Positions 21,716 to 32,353 of a stretch of 64,000 nucleotides of DNA are shown here, piece after piece. Both the position numbers and the translations under genes were made by a program. Position 1 is the first letter of the stretch; every line of letters begins with the position of its first letter. The notes under the pieces are model-generated. The model had not been told where the DNA came from, did not search any database, and saw only the letters and a program-made list of their open reading frames with translations. The DNA lies in the NCBI GenBank assembly GCA_023614405.1, contig CM042685.1, positions 231,611,661-231,675,660 of the forward strand, given 5' to 3'. The stretch comes from Avena insularis (lineage: Eukaryota; Streptophyta; Magnoliopsida; Poales; Poaceae).

Positions 21716-23349
21716 TGAAGGGAATATGCCCTAAGAGGCAATAATAAAGTGTTTATTATGTGTATTCCAAGTATATGATAGATGTTTATTTTGCATGCTA
21801 TAATTGTATTAATATAGATACATTAATACATGTGTGTTTAATAAACAAACAGAAATTTCCTAGATATGCCTCTCTCATAAACTAGTTCGTTGATTAACAA
21901 GATGATCACAGTTTCTTGATCATAGACATTGGATGTTGTTAATAACGAGATCACAACATTAGTGTAATGATGTGATGAACATTCATCCAAAGTATAGCAT
22001 TACGATCAAAGTCATTGAGTTTATATTGCTATAAACAACTTACGAAGTGATCCTAATCCTTAGACCATGAGATCATGCCAATCACTGACACCGGAAGAGT
22101 TTCTTGTTGACATCAAACGTCACACCATAACTGGGTGATTATAAAGATGGCTTCAAAGCTACTAAAGTGTTATGTTGAGAATCATGGATCAAGAGTGGGA
22201 TTTGTTCATCCCGATGACGGATAGATATACTCTGGGCCCTCTCGGTGATATCACATTGGTTAGCTTGCAAGCAAGTGATTTGATCACTAGAATGTTGTAT
22301 CACGGGAACGAGAAAAGAGTGCATGTCAGCAACGAGATCAAACTGGGTATGGAGATACCGATGATCGAATCTCGGACATGTAATATATCGTGAAACAAAG
22401 GGATTAAGATACAAGCGTAAAAGGTTCTGACGATCACAGGAAAGTCATCGTCGAATTTGTGGGAGTCAGTATGGATCTCCAGGTCCCGCTACTGATTATT
22501 GATCGGAGAAGGGTCTCGATCATGTCCGCATTATTCGCGAACCATAGGGTGACACACTTAAGGGACACTGACATCCAGTTGGAGCAAATGTTTCATGCCG
22601 AAAGAATAAACAAGCGCAGGAATTTATTTTAGTAGATACCGAAACAGGTTTTCAGGTGAAATTGCAGAAAGTAGTTTTGCATGTGAAATGGAATTATAGC
22701 AAGGGGTTATTTTTGAATGTTTGTCATTAAAGTAATTGAAAAAATTCTGAATAAATAAAAGAGTTTTATTTAATGAGAGTTTGCATTAAATTTGGTGGAA
22801 ATTTAATAGCAAGTTTGAGTGGGATTTTGAGTGGAGGGAATTTAAAGGAAATTTGTGAGTGGAGTGTCCACCCACATGAAGAGGGGAGGGCAAGGGCGCA
22901 GACCCCATGCGCCGGCCAGCCCCTTGGGGTTCACCCCTCTCCTCACTTCTCACTCACACCTCCTCGTGAAGGATCTCTCTCCCCCTCTAGAATTTATCCC
23001 CCATGGTCTCGGACTAGCGAGATACATGTTCCCGGTGGCTATTCGGCAAGAAAGAGTTGTTCTTCCGCTGCATCGCTGGAGCGAGGAGGCGGAGGTTTCT
23101 CAGTGTCTTGTACGTGTGTGCGAGCACGGATGCGCTGCTGCTTTGCAGCGCTAGGACTTCCTCTCGATCTTGAGATCGGCAAGAGATCGTCTACATCAAC
23201 CACGAGTTGAACTTGTTAAGCTTTGTCGGTCTTCAAGGGTATGTTCTCTATGGATATACATTCGCCCGTTGTTTGTATCTAGTAGATAGATCTTGGTACA
23301 TAGTTCCCATCATAGGAATTTTTTTGTTTTCTATGCTTCGAACCCTACA
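21716..23349 (+). repeat. 5' LTR of Angela-like copia
   Basis: Starts TGAAGG, ends CGAACCCTACA. Compared with the 3' LTR it has an extra stretch of about 28 bases near 22470-22500 and lacks 19 bases including the TATA box near 22931. Confidence 0.92.
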
Positions 23350-23350
23350 G

Positions 23351-23362
23351 TGGTATCAGAGC
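23351..23362 (+). promoter_or_regulatory. Primer-binding site of Angela-like copia
   Basis: TGGTATCAGAGC one base after the LTR, complementary to the 3' end of initiator methionine tRNA. Confidence 0.92.
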
Positions 23363-24403
23363 CGGATCTATGCGTAGATGATTTACACGGGTAGTACACA
23401 TATGAGTATGTGGGTGATGATGATCATGTTGTTTCTCCTTAGTTGTAATTTTGGATATTGGTGGCATAGTGGGATGAAGAGGCCCGGGAAACTTTACATG
23501 TCCTCACACATGAGACATGTTCCACGCTTGACATGCAACTAGTTTGCATAAGTGGCTAGCGGGTGTCTGTCTCTCCTACTATAGTCAATATCTATTTTGC
23601 AACGAGTTGTCAACAATTTGTTTATCCTCGTTGTGGTTCATGTTCGTAGGTAAGAACGGTTCTATCTTCGAAAGCCCTAAGCCACGTAAAAACTTGCAAT
23701 GGATAAATTATAGGCGTCTAGTTTAGGTTGTTGCTGGGCTAGTGTTATGATATGGTGATGTTGTAAGTAGAAGTATGAGATGATACTCTTACATCACATA
23801 GCGTGTAAACTCCATAGACCTTGGAATTACACATAAAGGTATGATAGTGATCATACCACGGTGCACATGATAGAGATCATATGCGGGAACCATATCATTT
23901 CACTAATAAACATGTGATGTTTGATAGCATCTTATATTGCTTGTTTAGCACTTTGTTAGCATAATAAGATGATCCCTCATTTAAATATCAAGATAAGAAT
24001 GTGTTCTTCCTTTAGTATGCACCGATTATGTTTTCGTCGCTCCAAGACATCACCTGATGATCAGGTGTTCTTGGATCCACGACCATATATCGGGTGTAAA
24101 ACAGTTACACACGCGAATACTAAGGTTCTAACTTGGTGAGCCTAGCATGTACAGACATGGCCTCGGAACATGGACCGAAAGGTTAAGCATGAGTCATATA
24201 GTAGATATGATGCCCATTTGATGCTCGCCTTTGAAGCTACACCGACTCACGTGATGATCGGACTTGGTGTAGTGGATTTGGTTCATGTAATCACCAAAAA
24301 GGCACGAGGGATGTCGTTTTTGAGTGGGAGTTCATTTGTAATGTGGATTAGTTGAACTCAATCTATCATAAACTTAGTCTAAACTTTACAAATTCTGTTG
24401 TAG
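23363..24403 (+). other. Untranslated leader of Angela-like copia
   Basis: About 1 kb without a gene, upstream of the gag ATG. A long structured leader is usual in BARE-like elements. Confidence 0.6.
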
Positions 24404-25250
24404 ATGGCACCACCTGCTTTTAATATCAATGTGTTCATGGAGAAAGAGAAACTTGCAATGAATGGTAGCAACTTTACCGAATGGGCCATGAATTTGAGGA
24501 TTCTCCTCTCTGCTGCACAAAAGCAATATGTGCTAGAAGCGCCGCTAGGCCCCCCACCTTTTGAGGATGCCCCTGACAAGGAGAAGAATGTCTATCAGAC
24601 TCGTCAGGAGGACCACAACTTAGTTCATTGCGTCATATTGTATGGGCTAGAGACGGAACTTCGAAAACGTTTTGAAAATGGCAATGCATTTGATACAATG
24701 GGTGAGTTGAAAATGATTTTCGAAACACATGCTGCTGTAGAGAGCTACAATGCTTCAGAAAAGTTCTTTAGCTGCATGATGGAAGAGCACAACTCCGTTA
24801 GTGAGCATGTACTCAAGATGTCGGGTTACGCCGATAAGCTTGTGTCCTTGGGAATAACGATTCCCATTGACTTAGGCATCCATCGTGTTCTGCAGTCTCT
24901 GCCACCTAGCTATAAGAGCTTCGTGATGAACTATAATATGCAAGGCATGTAGAAGTCTCTCCCCGAGCTTCTGTCAATGCTTAAAACTGCAGAAGTGGAG
25001 ATAAAAAAAGGAACATCAAGTGTTGATGATCAATAAGAACACTGGTTTCAGGAAAGACAAGAAGGGAAACGGAAGGGAAGTAAGGGCGGCAAGCCGGTTG
25101 CCATGCTTGAAAAGAAACCCCGAGTTGGACCTAAGTCTGATACAGAGTGCTACTATTGTAAGGGGATCGCCATCGAAGCAATCGCCCCAAGTATTTGGCG
25201 AACAAGAAGGCGGCAAGGCAAACAAAGGTATATATGATATACATGTTATT
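24404..25250 (+). pseudogene. gag of Angela-like copia
   Basis: ATG at 24404 (MAPPAFNIN). The gag core shows the UBN2-type pattern: WAMNLRILLSAAQKQYVLEA, an HAAVESYNASEKFFSCMMEE helix and SLPPSYKSFVMNY. A stop codon at about 24950, within NMQGM, cuts the protein at 182 residues; the frame is otherwise alike past the stop (SLPELLSMLKTAEVEIKK). The zinc knuckle begins CYYCKG near 25150 but is then frameshifted, so its histidine and last cysteine are lost from frame. Gag forms the virus-like particle; this copy would give only a truncated one. Confidence 0.85.
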
Positions 25251-27133
25251 GATGTGTACTTGACTAGTGCTCGCAGTAGCACCTGGGTATTTGATACCGG
25301 TTCAGTTGCTAATATTTGTAACTCGAATCAGGGGTTGCGGAACAAGCGACTGCTAGCAAGGGGTGAGGTCAAGATGTGTGTCGGCAATGGATCAAGCGTT
25401 GATGTGATCGCCGTCGGAACGCTACCTATCCATTTGCCGTCGGGATTAGTAATAAACTTGAAGAATTGTTATCTGGTGCCAGCACTAAGCATGAACATTG
25501 TATCTGGATCGTGTTTGATGCCAAGTGGTTATTCATTTAAATCTGAGAACAATGGTTGTTCTATTTATATGAATGAAATCTTTTATGGTCATGCATCGAT
25601 GATGAATGGTTTATTTCTTTTAGATCTCGATAATAATGTTACACATATTCACAATGTTGATGCTAAAAGGATTAAACTTAATGATGATATATCCGCATAT
25701 ATGTGGCACTGCCGTCTAGGTCATATTGGCGTTAAATGCATGAAGAAGCTCCATTCGGATGGACTTTTGGAATCACTTGATTTTGAATCATTTGATACAT
25801 GTGAGCCATGCCTTATGGGCAAGATGACTAGAACACCGTTTTCCGGTTCAATGGAACGGGCGATGATTTATTGGAAATCATACATTCTGATGTATGTGGT
25901 CCAATGAGTGTGTCGGCGCGAGGTGGATATCGTTATTTTGTTACTTTCACGGATGATTTGAGTAGATACGGTTATATCTACTTAATGAAACACAAGTCCG
26001 AAACCTTTCAAAAGTTCAAGGAATTTCAGAATGAAGTGGAAAATCATCGTAATAGAAAGATCAAATTTCTACGGTCCGACCATGGAGGTGAGTATCTAAG
26101 TTACGAGTTTAGCACTCACATGAAAGAGTGTGGAATTGTTTCACAATTCACACCTGCCGGAACACCACAGCGAAATGGTGTGTCGGAACGTCGTAATCGT
26201 ACTTTATTGGATATGGTTCGATCTATGATGTCTCTGACGGACTTGCCGTTGTCATTTTGGGGTTATGCACTAGAAACTGCCGCATTCACTTTAAATCGGG
26301 CACCATCTAAATCCGTTGAAAAGACACCGTATGAATTGTGGTTTGGAAACAAACCTAAGCTATCATTTCTTAAAGTTTGGGGATGCAATGTTTATGTGAA
26401 GAAACTTCAACCGGATAAACTCGAACCCAAAGCGGAAAAATGCGTCTTCATAGGATACCCTAAGGAAACTATTGGGTATTCCTTCTATCACAGATCCGAG
26501 GGCAAGGTTTTTGTTGCCAAGAATGGATCCTTTCTAGAGAAAGAGTTTCTCGCGAAAGGTGTGAGTAGTCGGAAGGTAGAACTCGAAGAGGTTATTGAAC
26601 CTTCTCTTCAAAGTATGGCGAGTAGCGCAACACCAGAAGTTGTTCCGGAGTTGGCTTCACCTGTTGAAGAGGGAACTAATGATAATGATCATGAAACTCC
26701 GAAAGAGAGTACTACCGAACCTCGCAGGTCTAGCAGGGCGCGTGCAGCTCCCAGGCTGTACGGAAACCCTGTTATGAATTTCATGGTTGATGAAATTGAT
26801 GACCCTGCGATGTATGAAGAAGCAATGATCAGCCCGAATTCCAACAAATGGTTAGAAGCCATGAAATCCGAGATGGAATCCATGTATGAAAATCAAGTTT
26901 GGAACTTGGTGGAATTAAATCATGACCGAAAGGCCGTGGAGAATAAATGGATTTTCAAAAGGAAAACTGATGCTGATGGTAATGTGACCGTCTATAAAGC
27001 TCGACTTGTCGCAAAGGGGTTTCGACAAATTCAAGGAGTTGACTACGATGAGACATTCTCTCTCGTAGCGATGCTAAAGTCAGTTAGGATTATGTTAGCA
27101 ATTGTTGCATATTTCGATTATGAGATATGGTAG
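25251..27133 (+). pseudogene. Protease, integrase and RT start of Angela-like copia
   Basis: Protease has STWVFDTGSVANIC (active DTG, about 25290). The pre-integrase zinc module is intact: WHCRLGHIGVKCMKKLH then CEPCLMGK. A frameshift near 25870 precedes the integrase core, which reads HSDVCGPM, FLRSDHGGEY and NGVSERRNRT; these hold the two aspartates and the glutamate of the DDE triad. The frame runs on through a hinge into RT (WIFKRKTDADG, YKARLVAKGF, GVDYDETFS) and ends at a TAG at 27131-27133, where related proteins usually have Q (EIW-stop-MDVKT). One substitution could account for that stop. The frame is otherwise open. Confidence 0.88.
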
Positions 27134-28375
27134 ATGGATGTCAAAACCGTGTTTCTCAATGGTAATATTGAACAAGAGTTGTATATGATACAACCAAAGG
27201 GTTTTGTCGATCCTAAGGATGCTAACAAGGTATGCAAGCTTCAGCGATCCATCTATGGATTGAAGCAAGCATCACGAAGTTGGAATCTCCGCTTTGATGA
27301 GGTGATCAAAGAGTTTGGATTTGTCCAAACTTATGGAGAAGCTTGTATTTACAAGAAAGTGAGTGGGAGCAATGTGGCATTTCTGATATTATATGTGGAT
27401 GATATATTATTGATCGGAAATGATATAGATCTTTTAAATAGTGTTAAAAGTTATCTAAACAGCAAATTTTTAATGAAGGACCTAGGTGAAGTGTCATACA
27501 TATTAGGCATAAAGATCTATAGAGATAGATCTAGGCGCCTAATAGGGCTATCGCAAAGTACATACCTTGATAAAATTTTAAAGAAGTTTAAAATGGACGA
27601 AAGTAAGAAGGGGTTCTTACCTATGTTGCAAGGCAAGACATTGAGTAAGACTCAAAGTCCGGCTATGGCGGAAGAAAGAGAGATAATGGACAAAGTCCCC
27701 TATGCTTCAGCCATAGGCTCTATAATGTACGCCATGCTATGTACAAGACCGGATGTGGCACATGCTATTAATTTGACTAGTAGGTACCAATCGGATCCAG
27801 GTTCGGAACATTGGATAGCGGTCAAGAATATCCTTAAGTACTTACGAAGAACTAATGATATGTTTCTTGTATACGCAGGTGAAGAAGAGCTCGTCGCTAA
27901 GTGTTATGTCGACACAAGCTTTGACACCAACCCGGATGACTCTAAGTCTCAATCCGGATACGTATTTCTCATGAATGGCGGAGCGGTTAGTTGGAGGAGT
28001 TCCAAACAACCTGTGGTGGCGGGATCAACAACGGAGGCCGAATATGTTGCTACTTCGAAAGCAGCTCAGGAAGCAGTTTGGATGAAGAAGTTCATATCCG
28101 AACTAGGTGTGGTTGCAAATGCATTGGACCCAATGGTGATCTATTGTGACAACAATGGTGCCATTGCCAATGCCAAAGAGCCAAGGTCTCACAAGCATTC
28201 CAAGCATATTAAGTGCCGGTTTCACTCCATCCGCGAGCATGTCCAGGATGGAGATATAAAGATTTGTAAAGTACACACGGATCTCAATGTAGCAGATCCG
28301 TTGACTAAAACTCTCCGTAGAGCAAAATATGATCAACACCAGAACTCCATGGGTGTTAGATTCATCACTATGTAA
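27134..28375 (+). pseudogene. RT and RNase H of Angela-like copia
   Basis: In frame with the preceding ORF after a single stop. RT carries MDVKTVFLNGNIEQELYM, IYGLKQASRSWN and the catalytic LYVDDILLIG (two aspartates present). RNase H has CYVDTSFDTNPDDSKSQSG, SWRSSKQPVVAGSTTEAEYV (key glutamate) and VIYCDNNGAIANAKEP (key aspartate), then the C-terminal HIKCRFHSIREHV and NVADPLTKTL blocks. The stop at 28373-28375 is 20 bases before the polypurine tract, as usual for copia. Confidence 0.9.
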
Positions 28376-28396
28376 CTAGATTATTTTCTCTAGTGC

Positions 28397-28406
28397 AAGT
28401 GGGAGA
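28397..28406 (+). promoter_or_regulatory. Polypurine tract of Angela-like copia
   Basis: AAGTGGGAGA lies one base before the 3' LTR start at 28408. Confidence 0.85.
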
Positions 28407-28407
28407 C

Positions 28408-30032
28408 TGAAGGGAATATGCCCTGAGAGGCAATAATAAAGTGTTTATTATGTGTATTCCAAGTATATGATAGATGTTTATTTTGCATGCTATAATTGTA
28501 TTAATACAGAAACATTAATACATGTGTGTTTAATAAACAAACAGAAAGTTCCTAGTTATGCCTCTCTCATAAACTAGTTCGTTGATTAACAAGATGATCA
28601 CAGTTTCTTGATCATAGACATTGGATGTTGTTAATAACTAGATCACAACATTAGTGTAATGATGTGATGAACATTCATCCAAAGTATAGCATTACGATCA
28701 AAGTCATTGAGTTTATATTGCTATAAACAACTTACGAAGTGATCCTAATCCTTAGACCATGAGATCATGCCAATCACTGACACCGGAAGAGTTTCTTGTT
28801 GACATCAAACGTGACACCACAACTGGGTGATTATAAAGATGGATTCAAAGCTACTAAAGTGTTATGTTGATAATTATGGATAAAGAGTGGAATTTGTTCA
28901 TCCCGATGACGGATAGATATACTCTGGGTCCTCTCGGTGATATCACATTGGTTAGCTTGCAAGCAAGTGATTTGATCACTAGAATGTTGTATCACGGGAA
29001 CGAGAAAAGAGTGCATGTCAGCAACGAGATCAAACTAGGTATGGAGATACCGATGATCGAATCTCGGACATGTAACATATTGTGAAACAAAGGGATTAAG
29101 ATACAAGCATAAAAGGTTCCGACGATCATAGGAAAGTCATCGTTGAATTTGTGGGAGTCAGTATGGATCGGTGAAGGGTCTTGATCATGTCCGCATTATT
29201 CGCGAACCATAGGGTGACACACTTAAGGGACACTGACATCCAGCTGGAGCAAATGTTTCATGCCAAAAGAATAAACAAGCGCATGAATTTATTTCACTAG
29301 ATACCGAAATAGGTTTTCGGGTGAAATTGCAGAAAGTAGTTTTGCATGTGAAATGGAATTATAGCAAGGGGTTATTTGTGAATGTTTGTCATTAAAGTAA
29401 TGGACAAAATTATGAATAAATAAAAGAGTGTTATTTAATGAGAGTTTGTATTAAATTTGGTGGAAATTTAATAGCAAGTTTGAGTGGGATTTTGAGTGAA
29501 TGGAATTTAAAGGAAATTTGTGAGTGGAGTGTCCACCCCATGAAGAGGGGAGGAAAAGGGGGCAACCCCCATGCACCGGCCACCCCCTTGGGGTTCCCCC
29601 TATCCTATAAAAGTCACCCCTCTCCTCACTTCTCACTCACACCTCCTCGTGAAGGATCTCTCTCCCCCTCTAGAATTTATCCTCCATGGTCTCGGACTAG
29701 CGAGATACATGTTCCCGGTGGATATTCGGCAAGAAATAGTTGTGCTTCCGCTGCATCGCTGGAGCGAGGAGGCGGAGGTTGCTCGGTGTCTTGTACGTTT
29801 GTGCGAGCACGGATGCGCTGCCGCTTTGCGGCGCTAGGACTTCCTCTTGATCTTGAGATCGGCAAGAGATCGTCTACATAAACCACGAGTTTAACTCGTT
29901 AAGCTTTGTCGGTCTTTAAGGGTATGTTATCTATGGATATACATCCGCTCGTTGTTTGTATCTAGTAGATAGATCTTGGTACATAGTTCCCATCGTAGGA
30001 AATTTTTTGTTTTCTATGCTGCGAACCCTATA
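28408..30032 (+). repeat. 3' LTR of Angela-like copia
   Basis: Starts TGAAGG; ends CGAACCCTATA where the 5' LTR has CCCTACA, so the last CA has become TA. Differences from the 5' LTR are a few percent by eye, mostly transitions. Confidence 0.92.
29606..29613 (+). promoter_or_regulatory. TATA box of Angela-like LTR (kept only in 3' LTR)
   Basis: TATAAAAG lies in a CT-rich context about 30 bases upstream of ACTTCTCACTCACACC, a plausible transcription start area. The same site in the 5' LTR is deleted. Confidence 0.65.
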
Positions 30033-31387
30033 TATCGTCTCCCAGAAGACTACAGCCGGACCTTCGGAGTCTCCGTCTGATCATGTAAGTATTTTTGTTT
30101 TTGCCGTGGGGGAGCCCCCGAGCGTTTTTTGTATGATTTGCTGATCAGTGCTTCTGTCTTGTGCGTGTCTCGGGGGGAGCCCCCGAGCGCTTTTTGTGTG
30201 CTTGATTTTGTTTTGCTCGCTTCTTGGGCGCAACCCCTGACCCTTTTTCCTGATAAGTTGTGTCTTCTCACAGCCTTTTGTGCAAGGCGCCAACCAGCTG
30301 GTGAAGCAGCATCTGGCATTGGAGGCCAGCCTCCAGCGGCTTCAAGGTACATCTGTAACTAGGTCTTCTACTTCTTCGTCTACTTGCTAGCTTTTAAAAT
30401 TCACACAGGTTCTTGTTGCTTTTTACAGATGAGAATAATACGGCCCTCCGCGAGCTTGATGCTCTCAAAAAGAGCCTCGGGCGAGCGGAGAAAATGGCTG
30501 AGGATGACGCTGGCGCTAAGGAGCGCCTCGAGCGGGAGCTAGCCGATGCAGCTGCGGCCAAGGAGCGCCTGCAGAAAGAGGCCACGGACCACGAGGAGAA
30601 GCTCGCCACCGCTGCGGCCTCACGCGAGAAGGAGGTAGACGACAAGCTAATGGCTGATGCCAAGGCTATTTCAGGTGAGTAGTTTCGTCTGTTACCTGTT
30701 CCTTTTCGGCTTCCTTGTCTCTCTGGTTTTGTTTTATTCTCACTTTGCCTTTTCCGTTTATCTAGATTCCGCGGGCATTGAGTTTGACCGCAGTGCTTTG
30801 GATGATGCTACTGCTGTGGTCAAAGACCGCTATAGCACTTTGGTTGGCTCTCTTGCCAAAGCCAAGGAGGTTCTCAGGCGCTTCTATAAGGAGCTCGTCC
30901 CCAATGGAGTTGCCCTCGAGCATGTCGACTTGTTGGCGGATGCGCTGTCAGCCGAGGCGCCTGTGGCATACAAGCGCAAGCAGAAGGGCATCGGCGCGTC
31001 CATGGGGCTGGCGATGGCCATGGCGTCTAGAGCGGAGCTGGATCTCATCAGGTCACCTCCCAGATGCCGACGGCTCCCGACGGATCCGAGGTAGCTTTTG
31101 CCCTCTATGCTGCCCGCTGTAAACGCTATGGGCCGAAGTTGATTGACCTGCTGGCGGAGCACGCGGTGAGGAAGCAGGGGGAGGCCAAGAGCAGGCAATC
31201 CGGCTCCGATGCCACTCAGGATGCAGCTGCTTAGGCCTTGTAGTTGTAGGATAGCTTTCGTCTGCTTTTGTTGTAATATATTTACAAACACTGCTTGTGC
31301 CACACAGTGGCTTTTGTTGTCTATAATGAATCTTGGAACTATTGCTCGTTCGTGTGTTTGTTCATATCCTTGCCTCTTTTCCTCTAG

Positions 31388-32190
31388 GGACCTTCGGGTG
31401 ATGATCCCGTCGATACTTCGTCTGCGCCGCAGCTGCGGCCATCCTTGGATGATGCGTCGCGGCTTGTATTTCTTCGTGACCGCGTCCGTAGTCTTGAGAA
31501 GGAGTTTCTTCGCATCCAAGGCCACGCGGATGTTTGGAAGTAGAAGGCGGAGCGAGGCGCCGCCAGAGAGGAGTATCTGATGGGGGAGTTGTGGCGTTTG
31601 GCCGAACAGCTTCAGTGTAAGTTTCTTCGAGCTGCTCATTTTCGGATGCGCTTGTTGGCTTGTCATCTTACTTTGTAGGTGCTACAGGTGATAACCTTGT
31701 TCCTAGGGAGGAAAAGGAGCGCGTTGTTGTTCGGATCAATTGCTTGACACAGCAAGATATGGAAGCCGGTGGCTTTTTCTTGATGGACTGCGATCGTGCC
31801 ATGGTCCTTGCGACTGTGCAGGATCGTGTTCACCAGGTGTCGCGGGTGCTACGACAAGTGAAGACTTCCTTGGCGTCAATTCTGCACGTAATGTTTCCCC
31901 TGTATGAGGTACCATCGACTCTCTGGGGCTTGCTGGTGAAGTTTCGAGATGCGCATCATGTCAGGGAGCTGGTGCGGCATCAGTTGGTTGCGGAGGTGAA
32001 GGCCGCACTTTCCCTCATGCGGCTGCATCACCCTGATGTAGATCTTGCTGTTGTTGCGGCTGGGCCACCTCCTCGGCCAGATGGTGGCATGTGGGACATG
32101 CGTCCGCACTATACGGCTGTAAGGCAGTATGCCGAACAAGTTGTAGATCTCTTTGAGCATCGTGCGCAGGTGATTCTTCAGAATAGGTAG
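31388..32190 (+). pseudogene. Second antisense open frame of Tat element
   Basis: Begins after a CCTCTAG acceptor at 31387 and reads GPSGDDPVDTSSAPQLRPSL, then a coiled-coil-like LRDRVRSLEKEFLRIQ, with an in-frame TAG near 31541. A donor GTAAGT at 31617 and acceptor TTGTAG at 31678 define a 62-base intron. The last exon (31679-32190) is open for 170 codons (GATGDNLVPREEKERVVVRI, then FLMDCDRAMVLATVQDRVHQ) and ends MWDMRPHYTAVRQYAEQVVD then LFEHRAQVILQNR. It may be the continuation of the upstream antisense gene, with 31235-31387 as an extra intron, or a separate unit. Function unknown. Confidence 0.55.
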
Positions 32191-32353
32191 GACCTGTAAA
32201 AAAGATAGATGTAAAACTTGTATGTATTCGACTGGGCGTGTTATGCCCCTTGCTGTAAAGGTTGACTTTTCTTAGCACGTGGTGTTTTTGTTTGTATGCA
32301 TGCCCTTTTGTTAGCCTGACGTGATCAGCTACTCAGGTGTACACGTGTTATCC

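Larger units (their letters stand above)
21716..30032 (+). mobile_element. Ty1/copia element, Angela/BARE-like, nearly intact
   Basis: LTRs of 1634 bp (21716-23349) and 1625 bp (28408-30032), both starting TGAAGGGAATATGCCCT. An initiator-Met type primer-binding site and a polypurine tract are in place. Gag, protease, integrase, RT and RNase H lie in that order, the copia order. The LTR start resembles the Angela/BARE-1/WIS group of Triticeae. It sits in exon 3 of the Tat antisense gene. The 5 bp flanks, GATTG (21711-21715) and TATCG (30033-30037), differ at two sites and could be a mutated duplication. The coding region has only a few disabling changes, so this is one of the youngest insertions here. 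Confidence 0.92.
20080..31234 (+). pseudogene. Antisense multi-exon gene of Tat element (Transposase_28-like), split by copia
   Basis: Opposite in strand to gag-pol. Exon 1 (20080-21042) starts MGKPKKAST and holds the conserved stretch known from 'putative gypsy type transposon' proteins (PF04195-like): HPPAGFRVMFVAFVLRGLSL, FITFCECWLGIEPHFGLF (after a frameshift near 20375), and WRRRWFYIRD. Another shift lies near 20935. Exon 2 (21131-21501) is acidic, serine-rich, ending in a lysine-rich basic stretch. Exon 3 (21576-21715) is interrupted by the copia and resumes at 30033-30084. Exon 4 (30274-30346), exon 5 (30429-30674, a charged alpha-helical coiled coil rich in E, K, R, A) and exon 6 (30766-31234, with a frameshift near 31050) follow. 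All introns have GT..AG borders, most donors being GTAAGT or GTGAGT. The protein's role is unknown. Confidence 0.7.

Noticed and set aside
30884..31666. 260-codon open frame on - strand
   Set aside because: Overlaps spliced + strand exons with family-like protein; the - strand frame has no known domain.
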